In this document: in pieces, positions 1-11,791 of the stretch
How positions within the stretch are numbered: the stretch's first letter is position 1
Layout of the letters: each line of letters begins with the position of its first letter
DNA from: Astrothelium macrocarpum
Lineage: Eukaryota; Ascomycota; Dothideomycetes; Trypetheliales; Trypetheliaceae
NCBI GenBank assembly: GCA_021030915.1
Contig: JAGEMR010000030.1
Coordinates: 233,221 to 297,220, forward strand
Length of the DNA stretch: 64,000 nt
Direction: 5' to 3'
Notes under the pieces: model-generated
The model's input: the letters and a program-made list of their open reading frames with translations, nothing else
The model's database searches: none
What the model was told of the DNA's origin: nothing
Position numbers and translations under genes: made by a program

Positions 1-600
1 CCATCCGCCGGAATGTTAATGCCGATGTATCTGTACCGACTAGACGTAGCAATTACATCTTCTGTCGGACGTTGACACTTGGAAGCCGTTGCATGATGCT
101 TACTTTTGCCGTATCGTGGTCATGGACTTTCAAACCTGGTTAAGCGAGGCCAAGCTTGGACATATTGTTGACTTAATCATTGCTGATACAAGCTATTGAA
201 TCAGCTTCACAGATGTTCCGAAAATGGGGATTAACGATTGCCGGTGCAGTTAGTCCAAGGCTGCAAGGATTATGGCCAAGGAGGAACTGTGCCATCTGTC
301 CGACAAACTTAAGGGCCCCTGCACAAATCGGACCTATTGCACATTTTGGGTGCAATTGGGTCCAATCACATTCTGACCCCAGTGCACTCAAGCAATCCCG
401 ACAATTACCTGCAGCATCCAAGCTGGCATGTCCAATGTTTCCGCAGCTACAAGCAGCCAAGCTCGTGAGGAGCACATGCTAAACCGAAGCACGCCTAATG
501 TACCTTCTCCGACGCTGCGCCACATCAATCTGGAGCTTTCATTCGTAAGAGTGACGTTGCCCCTGCCAAAGTCTGTACAAAGCTGCAGATATCACAATGA
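1..600. other. intergenic/upstream stretch, no gene recognised
   Basis: Open frames of about 100 codons occur on both strands, but they overlap each other and show no domain or splice logic. This is probably the upstream region of the molybdoenzyme gene that follows, and may hold its first exon or leader. I see no RNA gene or repeat. Confidence 0.4.
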
Positions 601-690
601 GGGGCCGGGAATGTCGGCCGACAGACCGAAAAATATCTGGGAAAGGTACCTCCCAGTTTGACCTTCCCAGAAGTCTTTGTCAGGAACATC

Positions 691-2433
691 ATGGAGACTG
701 TCAACCGACCTGACGAATGGAAGATTGAGCAAGGGCTCTCTGGGGCCAAGTTGCCGTTCTTGGACCAAACCGGCCGCGACACTCTAAAAGTCGAGCCAGC
801 AAAATGGCCCAAATTGGTCAAAGACGAAGCTGCAATTGCAGCTCTCGGCGATCGCGACAAGCTCTTTACTCGCGAGATTGAGGGTTGGAAGGGGTATGTC
901 ATTGATTGCACACAAAACTACAATGGACCTTGGTGTGCTGGCTAATGCTCAGCCAGCTACGTCGAATGGGAGAAATATCCAGAGAAGAAAGAGATCGCTC
1001 GTCGAATCCTCGCTCTACAGACGTTTCCTCCAAATGCGGAGTTCCAAATGGGCCCAATTCCCGATACAAATCCTGTTCTTCCTGGAACTCATTGGAAAAT
1101 GTGGCATCATGCTGTTGGCGGCGAGCTCTCTGTGGTTCCCGAAGATTCATGGGAAACTGTTTTGAGAGAGAAGCATGCTGAAATGCTGCACCTTCTCCAA
1201 TTCCCCTACAATGGCGAACCCCCGAAAAGGCTGGTAACCGCGAAAGTTGTCACGCCGAATCCACTTCATTTTGTTCGGAATCATGGAGGTATACCTCGCA
1301 TCGAGAAGGAAAAGTGGTCCCTCGCTCTCGATGGGCTGGTTGCAAATCCCAAAACATTTACACTTGATGATCTCATGGATGAAAGCAAGTTTCCTCGCAT
1401 GGAGAAGCTTGTCACAATGCAGTGTTCTGGAACGCGCCGTATAGAACAAATTTCGTTGTATGCAGGCCAGGGAGATGAGGTGCCACAGGCACCTTGGGCT
1501 GAGGGAGCAATAGGAACAGCAAAATACGTTGGTATTAGCCTAAAGAAAGTAATCAAGGCTTGCGGTGGGCTTGTAAACGGGGCCAAGCACCTTGAATTTT
1601 ACGGAGCTGAAACCTATTTCAAGGACAATCAAGTCATGAATTATCTTGTTAGCGTTCCATGGTCCAAAGTCAAAGCCAACGAAGTGATCCTCACATGGGA
1701 GATGAATGGCGAGCCGCTTCCCAAGATCCACGGCTATCCCCTCCGAGTAGTAGTTCTAGGCTACATTGGCGCTCGAAGCGTCAAGTGGCTCTACCGAATC
1801 AAGGCCATTGAAAAACCTTCGCGCGCACCTGTGCAGAGCAAAGAATACCTCTACTTCAACCAGCAAGTCGGCAAGCACAACCAGAAGCCAACAGATGGCA
1901 TTCAGATCCAAGAGATGCCCGTCAGCTCAGCAATCATGTATCCCTGGACAAAACAGGTCGTCATCCACAGCGGCAAGATTCATTGCAAAGGCTGGGCATA
2001 CTCTGGTGGCGGAAGGTGGCCCGAGCGGATCGAACTGTCCTCCGATGGAGGCTTCAGCTGGTATGCCGTTCCCAATGCCAATCTGAGTCCCAAACACAAA
2101 TGGACGTGGCGAACCTGGGAGTTTGACCTTCCTTGTGATGTGGAGGGCTGGATTGAGATTGTCTGCAGATGCTGGGATAATTCGCTGAATACACAACCTT
2201 TGACGGTGCGCGCGGCTTGGAACTGGGGACTGCATGTGACAAGCTCGGCGCATAGGATCAATGTGTATAGCATGAATAAGGGCCGGGAGCGGACGAGAAA
2301 GAAGTTGGAGAAATATGATCACACGGGTTCGCCCTTGGCGCCTCTGACTTGGCCGGAGGAATTTCCGACGCAGAGTTGGGAAGAGTATGAACAATTTTGG
2401 AAAGAGAATGATCCAAGAGATGTGGACGACTGA
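691..2433 (+). CDS. sulfite oxidase/nitrate reductase-like molybdopterin oxidoreductase
   Basis: Predicted molybdenum-cofactor oxidoreductase of the sulfite oxidase family. Two exons (691-893 and 957-2433) join across a 63-bp intron with GTATGT donor and a GCTAATG branch site, giving about 559 residues. The first half is the Mo-pterin domain with the motif VTMQCSGTRR, whose Cys is the expected Mo ligand (sulfite oxidases and nitrate reductases have a similar C-x-G-N-R-R). It is followed by HGYPLRVVVLGYIGARSVKWL, broken here as HGYPLRVVV and GARSVKWL, typical of the substrate pocket. The second half is the Mo-co dimerisation domain (GWAYSGGGRWPERIELSSDG). No cytochrome b5, haem or FAD module is seen, so it is not a complete nitrate reductase. 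The frame is open back to about position 601, so the start is uncertain. The substrate is not known; sulfite is the default guess. Confidence 0.85.
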
Positions 2434-2820
2434 CAACTTGGGTTAACAATTTCGGTGCTAGTCTTACTGTTGGAGGTCCTAGCGTCAAACTTGCTTCACA
2501 TTTTCTCTATGCTTGCACAGTTGGTCATCTCCAGCGTAGTAGCATGAAATACAAATCTCACAAGGCCGTTGACTTTGCAGAATAACAATTTCCCCACAAT
2601 TTACCATGAATACTAGATTGTGTCTATCGCAAGAAAAAGTCAAGTGGACAGAATGTCATCCACGCTGGTCCATCAATGCCATCCTGTTTTATGCGGATGT
2701 TCATGATTTTCTCGAATTTTGGTCTCAGCTTTATTCTCCACGCTTTCACCAAGACCACGATCTACTTTTGTAAACATTTCTATGAACTACGTTAACATTG
2801 GCCATTCCAAGTTCGAGGAT
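2434..2820. other. intergenic, convergent gene ends
   Basis: Non-coding spacer between the 3' ends of the converging molybdoenzyme and catalase genes. It presumably holds both polyadenylation regions. I see no other feature. Confidence 0.5.
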
Positions 2821-4344
2821 TTACCTACTGTATGCCTCCTGCCGGATCCATTGCTCACTGACATCACTCAGGTGCGCTGAAAGGTTGTCAATGAAACGTG
2901 ACTGAGCGCCATCCTGCTTCGCCATAACATGCCACAACGCAGTGGCTTGCTCAAAATCTTTATCCGTAACCTCTGACGTCGTAGAAAGAGGCAATGTCAC
3001 TCGTACGTGATCGGCCGTGGAGGGTTTAGGCTCTTGTGCGGTCCCTTCAAAAGCAAAAGACTTTAGAGGCTGGCTCTTGGTGCCGAATCCCACGGGCTTG
3101 AGCCTCGTCCCTACGTAGTTTGGATCCACACCATAATTCTGGGTAAAGTTCATGAACCCGTCGCGCTGGGTCGGGCAATAGACGTCGCTTTTGGCCGCAT
3201 TCGTTGGAAGGAATTGATAATTCACTCCTAGTCTGTATCGCGCCGCATCTGGGTAGGCAAACATTCGTGCTTGGAGCATGGAGTCAGGGCTGGGTTCGAT
3301 GCCCGGGACCATGTTGCTTGGGCTGAAGGCGGCTTGTTCGATCTCCGCAAACCAGTTCCGAGGGTTCTGATCAAGAGTCATGCGGCCGACCTTGCGAAGT
3401 GGATATTGGGCCTTTGGCCAGACCTTGGTCATGTCGAAGATGTCGACAGTAGTTGCAGCAACGTCGTTCGGATGGATTGTCTGAACGTAGACCTCCCAAG
3501 ATGGAAAGTCTCCAGATTGAATTGCATTCTGCAGATCGAGAAGATGACTGTCGGGGTTTTTTCCAGCAATTTGAACTGCTTCGCTATTTGTGTAATAATG
3601 GATTCCTTGGTTTGAGATTAGATGCACACGAATGTAGTGATATGATCCATCAGCTTTGGTAAATTTGTATGTATTACCGCTATATCCATTCACATGTCGT
3701 ACAGAAGATGGTAGGCCTCTGTCGCCAAAAAGAAACATCAGAGCATGGATACTCTCCTGGTTGGTGATGTGAAAGTCCCAAAACATATCTGAACTTGGAG
3801 AGTTGGTACCCGGATGTTTTTTGTGGCTTCGATTGAGAGAAGGAAATTTGACCGGGTCCCGAACGAAGAATACCGGCTAGAAACAGACCAAACCAGTCAA
3901 TGATTATCATTCTACGGATCAGAACTGCCTCACCTGGTTATTGAACACCCAATCATTGTTTCCTTGAGCAGTCTTGAACTTGATGGCAAATCCTCTAAAG
4001 TCCCGTACCGTATCTGCCGATCCCTTTTCTGGTCCGACGGTTGAGATTCTGACGAGCACCTCAGTCTTTTTACCGATACCAGTCAAAAAGTCTGCATCAG
4101 TGATATCGGAGATGTCATCTATGACCTCAAAATATCCTCTTGCTCCAGCAGCTTTTGCATGGACAGTCCTCTCCGGAATTCTTTCTCGCGAAAAATGAGC
4201 CAGCGTCTCGATAAGCTGTGTGCTAGTAAGTAGAACATGGCCACCACCAGATCCAGTCAAGAGCCGTTCGTCTGTATCATTTCTGCGATACGGGACACCT
4301 TCCGCAAGGGTATACGTGTGTTGTCCGTTTGTAAGTTCTGGCAT
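2821..4344 (-). CDS. monofunctional haem catalase
   Basis: Small-subunit catalase that converts hydrogen peroxide to water and oxygen. Two exons on the minus strand (4344-3934 and 3876-2821) are separated by a 57-bp intron (GTGAGG donor, TTTCTAG acceptor), giving 488 residues, the usual size for clade-3 catalases. The distal haem site is FSRERIPERTVHAKAAG with catalytic His about residue 62. The distal Asn region is GNNDWVFNNQ, just before the intron. The proximal haem ligand is the Tyr of RMFAYPDAAR, about residue 345. The family signature normally has Q, E or H after the D-[AST] pair, but here it is Ala, a mild deviation. There is no signal peptide and no clear PTS1 (the protein ends Tyr-Ser-Arg), so a cytosolic location is most likely. 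Confidence 0.95.
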
Positions 4345-5780
4345 ATTCTAGCAAATTGAATTTTTAGAGTAATATTTCACCAAGTCACTGAAAAAGCTGG
4401 TTTCTGGATTCGAGTCACCAGCTACTTGTAAGACAGCTAATAAGGAGCTCCAACGCCCCACATAGGCGACCCATGGTCTTTGCATTTGCATGTGCACTGG
4501 AGACTGAGGCCAAGCTCTGCTGGGGTGCTGCGCATAATGCTTGCTGGTGCGAGTACTTGGGAACATGCCCCGCTTGTTCAAGGTCGGGCAAAAAGTTGCA
4601 GTCCCAACACTTGAGCATGGATCACTGCGGCATACGCATTGGCTGCTGTAATGCATGAATGTGTCATCATGCAGCTACGTTCATACGCTGAGGTAAATAT
4701 CTGGCAGTAAAAAGCGGCTACGATAATAGAAAAGAGAGACAGTGATTGGAGATTAGCGAGATCGCCAGATGAATCGACAATGTTGTGGCCCAGGAGTTGG
4801 ACTTCTTCAGACCAAAATGGAGTATATGGTCCGTGCTCTCATCCCTTTCACGTGGTGAGACTGTGAGATGAGATGAGATGAGATAAGATTAGGTAGGAAA
4901 GGGGTTGAGATAGTTCAATTAGGTAAGGTACTCAGCTACCTTTCTGTATCTAAATGCTTTGAAACCCTAAGAAACCTACAAATCCTCCCTTTCGTGTACT
5001 CGTCAAGAGCGCATTGCAAAAGTTCAAGAATCAAAAATTCAAGAACTGGAAGGATCGGATGATAGCAACGACGTCTTGCCGCCTTTTCACTTTGCATATG
5101 CGAATCTTCGGGCTGACCGTGCTGCCTGCTACAGCTACACAAAGCAGGATGATCTCAAAGCGTGTCAATACCCACATCTGTGGCTTGGTGGGAAGGCTAG
5201 CCGCTTCTGGCGCTCCTCTTTGGTGCTCGGTACATCACTGTTCAACAGAAGGAGCAAGAATAACGGTACAACTCATGAAGCTAATTATACGAGTCGCGTT
5301 AAATCCGTTTGAGGATCGTAGCCTTTTGGAGCGACCAATAGAAGCTTAGCCATTGAAACGGGGGGAACATAAATGCAGTTGCATGTCATGGGGGTGGCAA
5401 ATGTATTGAATGAACAACTTGTCAGCACGCTTATGATTAGGTGTGTGACCGTGTATAATCGAGTTGATCGGATAGTCATTGACATTGCTTTAGCATCATG
5501 GGAGCTTTTATATGGTTCTAAGAAGTATGTGGCGCTGTGGATAAACCATGAAGAAGCTCTTGTTCACCGTCAGGCACGAATTCCGAGGAGCTCCTAAGCA
5601 GACCTTCATCGTATGTTTTGCCCATCTACTTGGAAGGTTCCAACGCACCATCTCTTTTTGATTTATGCAATTACATAGTTGAATAGAGCAACCCGTTCAA
5701 GGAGATTCAGAACCATGGCTCGAAAAATAAGAGCACCGTATAGGCACCTCATCCTTGCGCTTCAGGTGATACAAGAACCC
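4345..5780. other. 1.4-kb intergenic stretch with a GAGAT microsatellite
   Basis: This holds the catalase promoter on the left. Several frames of 60-110 codons lack domains and look like chance. A short pentanucleotide run of GATGA/GAGAT type lies at about 4866-4890. I see no tRNA and no gene I can support. Confidence 0.4.
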
Positions 5781-6952
5781 TTAGCCGTCGAATCCTTGGA
5801 GTTCATGCGCAATTGTTGGCGCTGCGAGCTCGGAATGAACAGGGTGGCCTTCAGCCTCGTGTATTGTCTCGTCTAGAGATAGCTCTATTGCTCGACCACT
5901 GGTTCCAATATTCTTTTGGGTGCTGGAACCATCCAATTCCGGCTTGTGGTATTCTGTGGTCAGCCCTAGCTTGCTTAGTCTTTTGCGCTTTCGGTAGAAA
6001 AGGAGACTCAGAAAGAAGGCCACCGCTACAACGACCAATACGGGGACGATGATGACCACATTTTTTACCCCGGTTGAGAGACCATCGTCCGGCTGCAATG
6101 ATTGTGATGAGGTTGTCGGCGCTATAGCGTGTGATATGCTCATACTTGTGCTTGTGCTAGGAGGCGTTGTAGAATATGGCGTACTTGTGCTGGCACCTGA
6201 AGGCGTTGTAGGATACGGCATGCTTGTACTTGTGCTGGATGGCGGTCGATCCGAAGCTTTCCAGTAGATTGGAATCATTGGCGCGGTTATTGAAGGGTAT
6301 GGCAAATCGGACACGACTGAATCCGTTACAATAAAAGTTGACCCTAGCATTGTCTCAGTGAATGAAAACCTCGACACCTCACTCATAGGCACTTGAATTG
6401 TTGCAGTGGTGGCATTGAGTTGGACCAATGCACACTGCGTAGTCGTTATGGAACCAAAAAAAGCAGTTGAGACACACTTTGCCTGAACAAAGTCTCCAAT
6501 TCGAGCTAGGGCACAATTAAATCCACTGACAAACAACGGGTAGATTTATTAGCTCTTTTGAGGTTACTAGGATGAAAGCAAAACATACGTGGGGCAGCAG
6601 CCTGCTGCGGTCTCTCCTGCAAGAAGACTCCCTGGAAACTCGAAACTTTGGCCTTGGGTGAGTGGAGATGTCCGACCGTCAGGTAACCTTGCCGCCGAAC
6701 ACGCTGTTGTATAATCGAAAGGGCAGAAAAGGCCTGGAGAAAAGGCCGAATTGTAACTCCAAAAATTAGTTGGTTGAGGGTCGGATGGTTGAGTGGGCGG
6801 ATAGCAGTTGAGATCAGGGGCAACTCCGTAGACTGTGAGTAAGGAATTTGCGATACAAGTCACTCCCTGCACCAAATCCACTTTAGAGAACGTTGCAGGA
6901 TCCCCAGATCGATAGATATGAGAACATGTAATCGGTGGTGTAAAGAACCTAC
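5781..6952 (-). CDS. single-pass membrane protein, Cys-containing ectodomain with Ser/Thr/Pro stalk
   Basis: Fungal cell-surface protein of unknown function with a Mid2/Wsc-like layout. The C-terminal exon (6525-5781) joins an upstream exon (about 6950-6589) across a 63-bp intron with GTATGT donor and GCTAATAA branch site. The ectodomain carries several Cys residues (for example AAGCCPT, FNCALA, QAKCVST). It is followed by a low-complexity Ser/Thr/Pro stalk likely to be O-glycosylated, a membrane segment (VVIIVPVLVVVAVAFFLSLLF) and a basic cytoplasmic stop-transfer YRKRKR with a tail of about 70 residues. The true start and signal peptide exon were not resolved; the frame upstream of an apparent CGTAG acceptor near 6951 needs another exon. 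A wall-stress sensor role is only an analogy. Confidence 0.6.
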
Positions 6953-6959
6953 GACAAGT

Positions 6960-7883
6960 CGCGCATCTACACTTGCTAGTGATGTAGCCATTCCCGCAAT
7001 TTCAGACGATTTTAAACTGACAACTTTTTCCAGGTGAAAGTTTTTTTGCAATGATATACCTGAGCATTCAGACTGCAGAGCTCCAACGGTTCAACATGAG
7101 AGATTGAAAAGGAGCTGTCGCAGGGCAGTGGAGCGTCAGTTGAGGAGGCTGAGATTTTTCTTGACGCTGGAAACGGACCTCGAAAGTATAGCGTGGCTTA
7201 ATCTCAAGCCGGACCAGTGGTCAAAACATATTTAGAAAAGCGGAATTCATATTAAGTATAATGAGTGGGATGAATGTGCCGAACATCTAAGCACGACATT
7301 ACGAGAAGGAGAAAATGACATGCTGACCGAGGTTTGCTGCCAGTGATCAGAAAGGTCACATTGAAAAGGAGGGATTAGATGTGCGCTCTCCGGAGTCTCC
7401 GTCCATATTTGAACTTCGGAGCATTGCCAACATCGGCTCTAGACTAGGATGACAGGACGTTTGAAGGAAATAGGATATTTTGTGCAGTCTATCTAGTATT
7501 TAGCTGCGGCCTAAGATTATCCAGTCGGCCTCGGCCGTAGCCATCCTGTGGGATTCGCGGGCCGTGCCTGGATCCTGAATGACCTTCTATGAAACATGTC
7601 CGAACTATTGCATCAGCAAAGAACGCATGGCTACCAAAGTTGTATGCTAAATAATGCTCTCGGTAACATGAATTTGCCAGTGCTTTGATGCGCTGCTTTT
7701 TACTTCCAAAAAATTGGGACAGCTCGCCACGCTGCATCAACAGATCCCCTTTCGCCGTTTCTGTACGTTTACCGATGAAGCCGTAGAGTATAATCCTTCA
7801 TTAAGTAATGCAAATACTGGATATGCACCGAAAATACTACGGGATAAGGTTGAGACTGTCAAAGCATCACGAAATGAACCCTT
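6960..7883. other. intergenic, no gene supported
   Basis: This lies between the 3' end of the pheromone receptor gene and the 5' end of the surface-protein gene. It probably contains the missing first exon of the latter near 6950-7130. I see nothing else that can be supported. Confidence 0.4.
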
Positions 7884-9350
7884 TTACATTTTCCGACACT
7901 CCTGCTCGATATCCAACTCGAAAGAGTGAGTCGTTAACACAGTTTTGGTTGGTGAAGGCGCTGATTCAAGGATCTCCTTGCACCCGTCACTCATCGATTG
8001 AACAGTTGGATTAGCCGAGTTTGGGTGCACTGCGGAAGAAGGATTCCAGACTGGAAGCTGCATGTCAAGATCATCGTCTTGTTGACGATGGCGATGGAAG
8101 AAGCGCAGATACCATGCCTTCACTTTGCTAGACACTAGTGGTATCAGTTTCTTGCCTATAGGAGCCGGTGTCTTAATACTATTGAAGATTATTAGCACCC
8201 TACAGAAGTAATGGAGTAATCAATACTTACATTGACTCGGCTGTTGCAGTGCTCTTGCGAGACATCTTGTCCTTGATGAAGAGCTTTGCTCGACTGCTGA
8301 ATGAAGGTGTGCTTCCAGTAGATGATGTTGAGACGCGCTCGTTCTTCAATCTAGGGAAGATCCTTCCGAGCCCGATGGTCAACAGTGCAGTGCGATACAT
8401 CTGCATCGCCTCGCCTCCCATCCCAAAGAATACAAATACGAAAATTCCTGTCCCAACACGAATCCAGTGATCTGCCATGACGTTACCGTAGCTTGGTACC
8501 ATTATGATCTTTGTCCAGGCCTCTGAACTGTGGACTACTTCCCAAGAGAATCGGTGGTGGGATACGTTAACGTTGTAATAAAAAACGTAGAGTGTCAATG
8601 GTAGAAAGGCAAGTGTGAGAGCGAGCGACATGACGAGGAGCCGGATGAAACGAGATTTATTTGTATTGGAGGTGGAAAGGAGGGACGAGAATTGCTTGCG
8701 GTAGCGATGGATGCGATAGACTACAAGACCTAGAAAAAAGAATAAGATTTTGGGTTGGACGTCAGGGCGAATGATGGCTTACCAGAATAATAGACGTCCA
8801 CCAGGATGAATATGACAGGCCAAATCTGCACAAGCACAACCCCAAGCCAAGAATTGTCAATCATGATTGTGCATCCACCTATTCCGAAGATGGCATACCG
8901 GGCTGGCTGCACCACGAAATGGCAGAGCATCAGTAGCATAGGCATGCCCCAGCACAATATCAGTTCCCAGACCTTTCTCCGTTTTTCCTCTGCATCGGTC
9001 CGTCCTAGAGTAACATGGTCCGTGTCCAGCAGCCTTGCCAAATCTTGCATGATGCAGATTAGTGCTCCTGTTTGGCCAACTTGGGCACCAACGAAGAGTT
9101 TGACTTCGACATCACAAAGGCCAATGCCGGAAAACCATTTACTGATGTTGTCGGTAGGCCAGAGTAGAGCATTGATGAGGTCTGCGGTATTCGTAAGGAG
9201 GATCCAGAGCACGAGGCTGCCAGCGGCGACGTTTTGAGCGCGGACATGGAAGATGAAGGGGGGAATGTCGAGCAAAATGTTGAGAGAAGAAAATGCAGCG
9301 AGGATGATGGCAGAGGGATAGATGGGGAAGCTGGAAGTGGCACTATCCAT
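7884..9350 (-). CDS. a-factor-type pheromone receptor, Ste3/Pre-1 family GPCR
   Basis: Seven-transmembrane mating pheromone receptor of the fungal class D family, expected in the plasma membrane and coupled to a heterotrimeric G protein. Three exons on the minus strand (9350-8783, 8729-8231, 8178-7884) with introns of 53 and 52 bp give 453 residues, normal for Ste3 homologues. Family hallmarks are IYPSAIILAAFSSLNILL in helix 1, the LWPTDNISKWFSGIGLCDVEVKL stretch (conserved W, C and D), and the long helices FHVRAQNVAAGSLVLWIL and WELILCWGMPMLLMLCHF. The cytoplasmic tail is about 150 residues and Ser-rich. Reading straight through exon 2 meets an apparent stop after Glu-Ser-Met, but ATGTAAGT is a perfect donor. 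Splicing it restores 98 further tail residues in phase. The start chosen is the Met of MDSATSSF just ahead of helix 1. Confidence 0.92.
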
Positions 9351-10318
9351 GGTGGATATAAATTTGTCACAAGTCCCATAGAAGCTCGAAATGTTATGAA
9401 GCCGAGCTCTTGACGTTGTTCTTGCGACAATGGAACTATGCAAGACCTCCAATCCGAGCAGTCGGACGTAATAGAGGGTCGAGACACTCGTGGATGAAGG
9501 AAAGCAAGAGTACAAAGTGGATTAGGGGATATCAGGAGCATAGCATATTCGAGCAGAAAGCTTGGTGAACTATTTGCAACGAAAATGAGTCTCCATCAAT
9601 AGCTGATAAGAAATTCTTAATAGCGCTGTACAGCTTGAGAGATGACCTGATCCTGCAGAGTCAAGCTAATATCTTATTGACGAACGAAAGTCTGAGGTAA
9701 ATGCACCAAAAATCCCGTGAATGGTCATGGCGGAGCATGATGGTGGTAGCTCTTTTCCACTTTTGGGTGTCAATAGGAGAGTCAACGTCAATAAGAAATC
9801 AGACTCAACTTCATTTTTGAAACGAGCGAAACACTGAATCTCCGATTTATGGACTAAGCCAGTGCGGCACTCGAGAAACTTTCTCCAAGCAGAGGCTGAC
9901 GGTCACCATTTTGGATGGAAACATTTACAGACGCGTTTACTCTGCATTTTGAAGTCTGCAGTATCACAAGCGGCAACTAAATCATGACAATTCATCTTTT
10001 TCAAACTCATTCCATAGTTTTCTAAGCATTCGGAGAAGCACTCCGACTCATCACAGACGCGGTTCCCATTCGCGAGATGCTTGTCTGTTCGAGCTTGTGG
10101 TCGGCCATCGGGTGGGATGTTGGAACGAAAATGACGCGCAGTGACGCCGGTTCACGCCACACGCATCTCTCATCTGCCAGGCCCGACGTTGTGAATGCCT
10201 GATTCTTACCTTGCTTTATTACAGCGGACCCGCAGAAAAGCAGGCGCTCTTGAAGGCTTTTCTAAGGCATATTTGAAACAGAAAAAGGTCACACAACAAC
10301 CATGATACTACCTGTGCA
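9351..10318. other. intergenic, divergent promoters
   Basis: Non-coding spacer of about 970 bp between the divergently transcribed pheromone receptor (left) and the coiled-coil membrane protein gene (right). It must contain both promoters. I recognise no specific site. Confidence 0.5.
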
Positions 10319-11791
10319 ATGGCTGAAGAGCTGACAACGCGCCCTTCCCTACCGCGTCGTCCAAGTCCTGGAAATGCTGGGCATACGACAACATTGGTCA
10401 GCCCACCTCCGCTGAGAAATCGGCCTGTCAAAAGTAAACCGTCCTTTGATGGGAATTTACCTGTATCAGGAGCTTCTCACCGGCGGAGTTCGTTGCTTTC
10501 TGATTTCTCACTTGATGACGCCCACCAATCCGTCCGCTCTTCAACTGGAAGTTTCTTGCTCCCGAAGCTATCTGAAAATCACAAACATCATGATCTTCAC
10601 CAAGAGCCATCTCATTGGCATTCTGCTCCCTTGGCTTTTGCAATTGTTCCTGCTGTTGCAGGACTTTTCTTCACGAATGGAACGGCGTTTGCTACCGACA
10701 TTCTCTTGCTTGGACTGGCAGCCATCTTCTTGAACTGGTCTGTTCGGTTACCATGGTTAGATATGGTCATATTTTTGCAAAATTTACAGCTAATGGCAGA
10801 CAGGGAGATGTATCGAGATGCCCAAGCTACCAACGTCGAGACTCCTGTGGAAGACAGCGATGTCATAATTGAGGAAAGTAGCGAGGATGAATCGCGCCTG
10901 GAGTCTGAATCCCCGAATGGAGAAAGAAAGCCTCAAAAAGACAGAACGGATCTGGCAAACACACAGAGAATGCACAAAGATACGCATACTAAGATTGCAG
11001 CAAGAGAAGAGCTCGGCCGACACGAGTTGGTTGCTCTGGCCTGCTGCTTCTTAGGGCCTGTGCTTGGAGCGTACCTCCTTCATACCATTCGTTCACAGTT
11101 GTCACGACCATCTGAAGGCCTTGTGTCCAATTATAATCTCACCATCTTTCTCTTAGCCGCCGAGTTTCGCCCGGCTGCACACCTCATCAAGCTTATCCAA
11201 GCACGTACCCTCCATCTCCAACGGACCATTAATGCAAACCCTGCGCGCGAGGATAGGGCAAGTAATGCCAAAATGACTGTACTAGAGGAACGTATTTCCG
11301 AGCTAGAAACCCATGTTGTAGATCTATCGACCAATCATACGGCACTAGAGAAGAGATCTCCTGACACGACGGAAGTAACTGGTGCCGTCCACAAAGCCAT
11401 GCAACCTCAGCTTGACGCTTTGAATCGCGCGGTACGTCGTTATGAAAAGCGCGCTATAACACAAGGTATTCAAACAGAAGCACGTATTCAAGACCTCGAG
11501 AAGAGACTACAAGATGCTTTATCTCTCGCTGCTGTCGCTGCTGAAAGTGGGCGGCGACCTGGCTTTGTGGCGAAATCACTAGAGTCGATCGCTGGGCTTT
11601 TCATGCTGCCATTACAAACATTGTGGACAATGTCAATCTATCCGATCCGGGCTCTGGCAACGGCAGGGTCACAGGCTAAAATCTTCCTTCTTGGACCAAG
11701 ACCGACAAAGAAGAAGCGAGTTGCCACAAAGCATGATGACCATGGAACCTTTCCTAACGGAAGGATCGTGACGAAGAATACGAAGAGGTGA
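10319..11791 (+). CDS. hypothetical multi-pass membrane protein with coiled coil
   Basis: Intronless frame of 490 residues that I do not recognise. The N-terminal 100 residues are Pro/Ser/Arg-rich and disordered. A hydrophobic block at about 103-142 (LAFAIVPAVAGLFF then DILLLGLAAIFLNW) looks like two membrane segments. An acidic disordered loop follows at about 175-200 (EESSEDESRLESES). Another membrane segment, LVALACCFLGPVLGAYLL, lies at about 237-255, and NLTIFLLAAEF at about 273-283 is a possible fourth. A coiled coil covers about 318-420 (VLEERISELETHVVDL). A hydrophobic or amphipathic patch at about 428-450 precedes a very basic C terminus. The pattern suggests an organelle-membrane tether, but that is inference. 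Confidence 0.75.
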   Translation: MAEELTTRPSLPRRPSPGNAGHTTTLVSPPPLRNRPVKSKPSFDGNLPVSGASHRRSSLLSDFSLDDAHQSVRSSTGSFLLPKLSENHKHHDLHQEPSHWHSAPLAFAIVPAVAGLFFTNGTAFATDILLLGLAAIFLNWSVRLPWLDMVIFLQNLQLMADREMYRDAQATNVETPVEDSDVIIEESSEDESRLESESPNGERKPQKDRTDLANTQRMHKDTHTKIAAREELGRHELVALACCFLGPVLGAYLLHTIRSQLSRPSEGLVSNYNLTIFLLAAEFRPAAHLIKLIQARTLHLQRTINANPAREDRASNAKMTVLEERISELETHVVDLSTNHTALEKRSPDTTEVTGAVHKAMQPQLDALNRAVRRYEKRAITQGIQTEARIQDLEKRLQDALSLAAVAAESGRRPGFVAKSLESIAGLFMLPLQTLWTMSIYPIRALATAGSQAKIFLLGPRPTKKKRVATKHDDHGTFPNGRIVTKNTKR

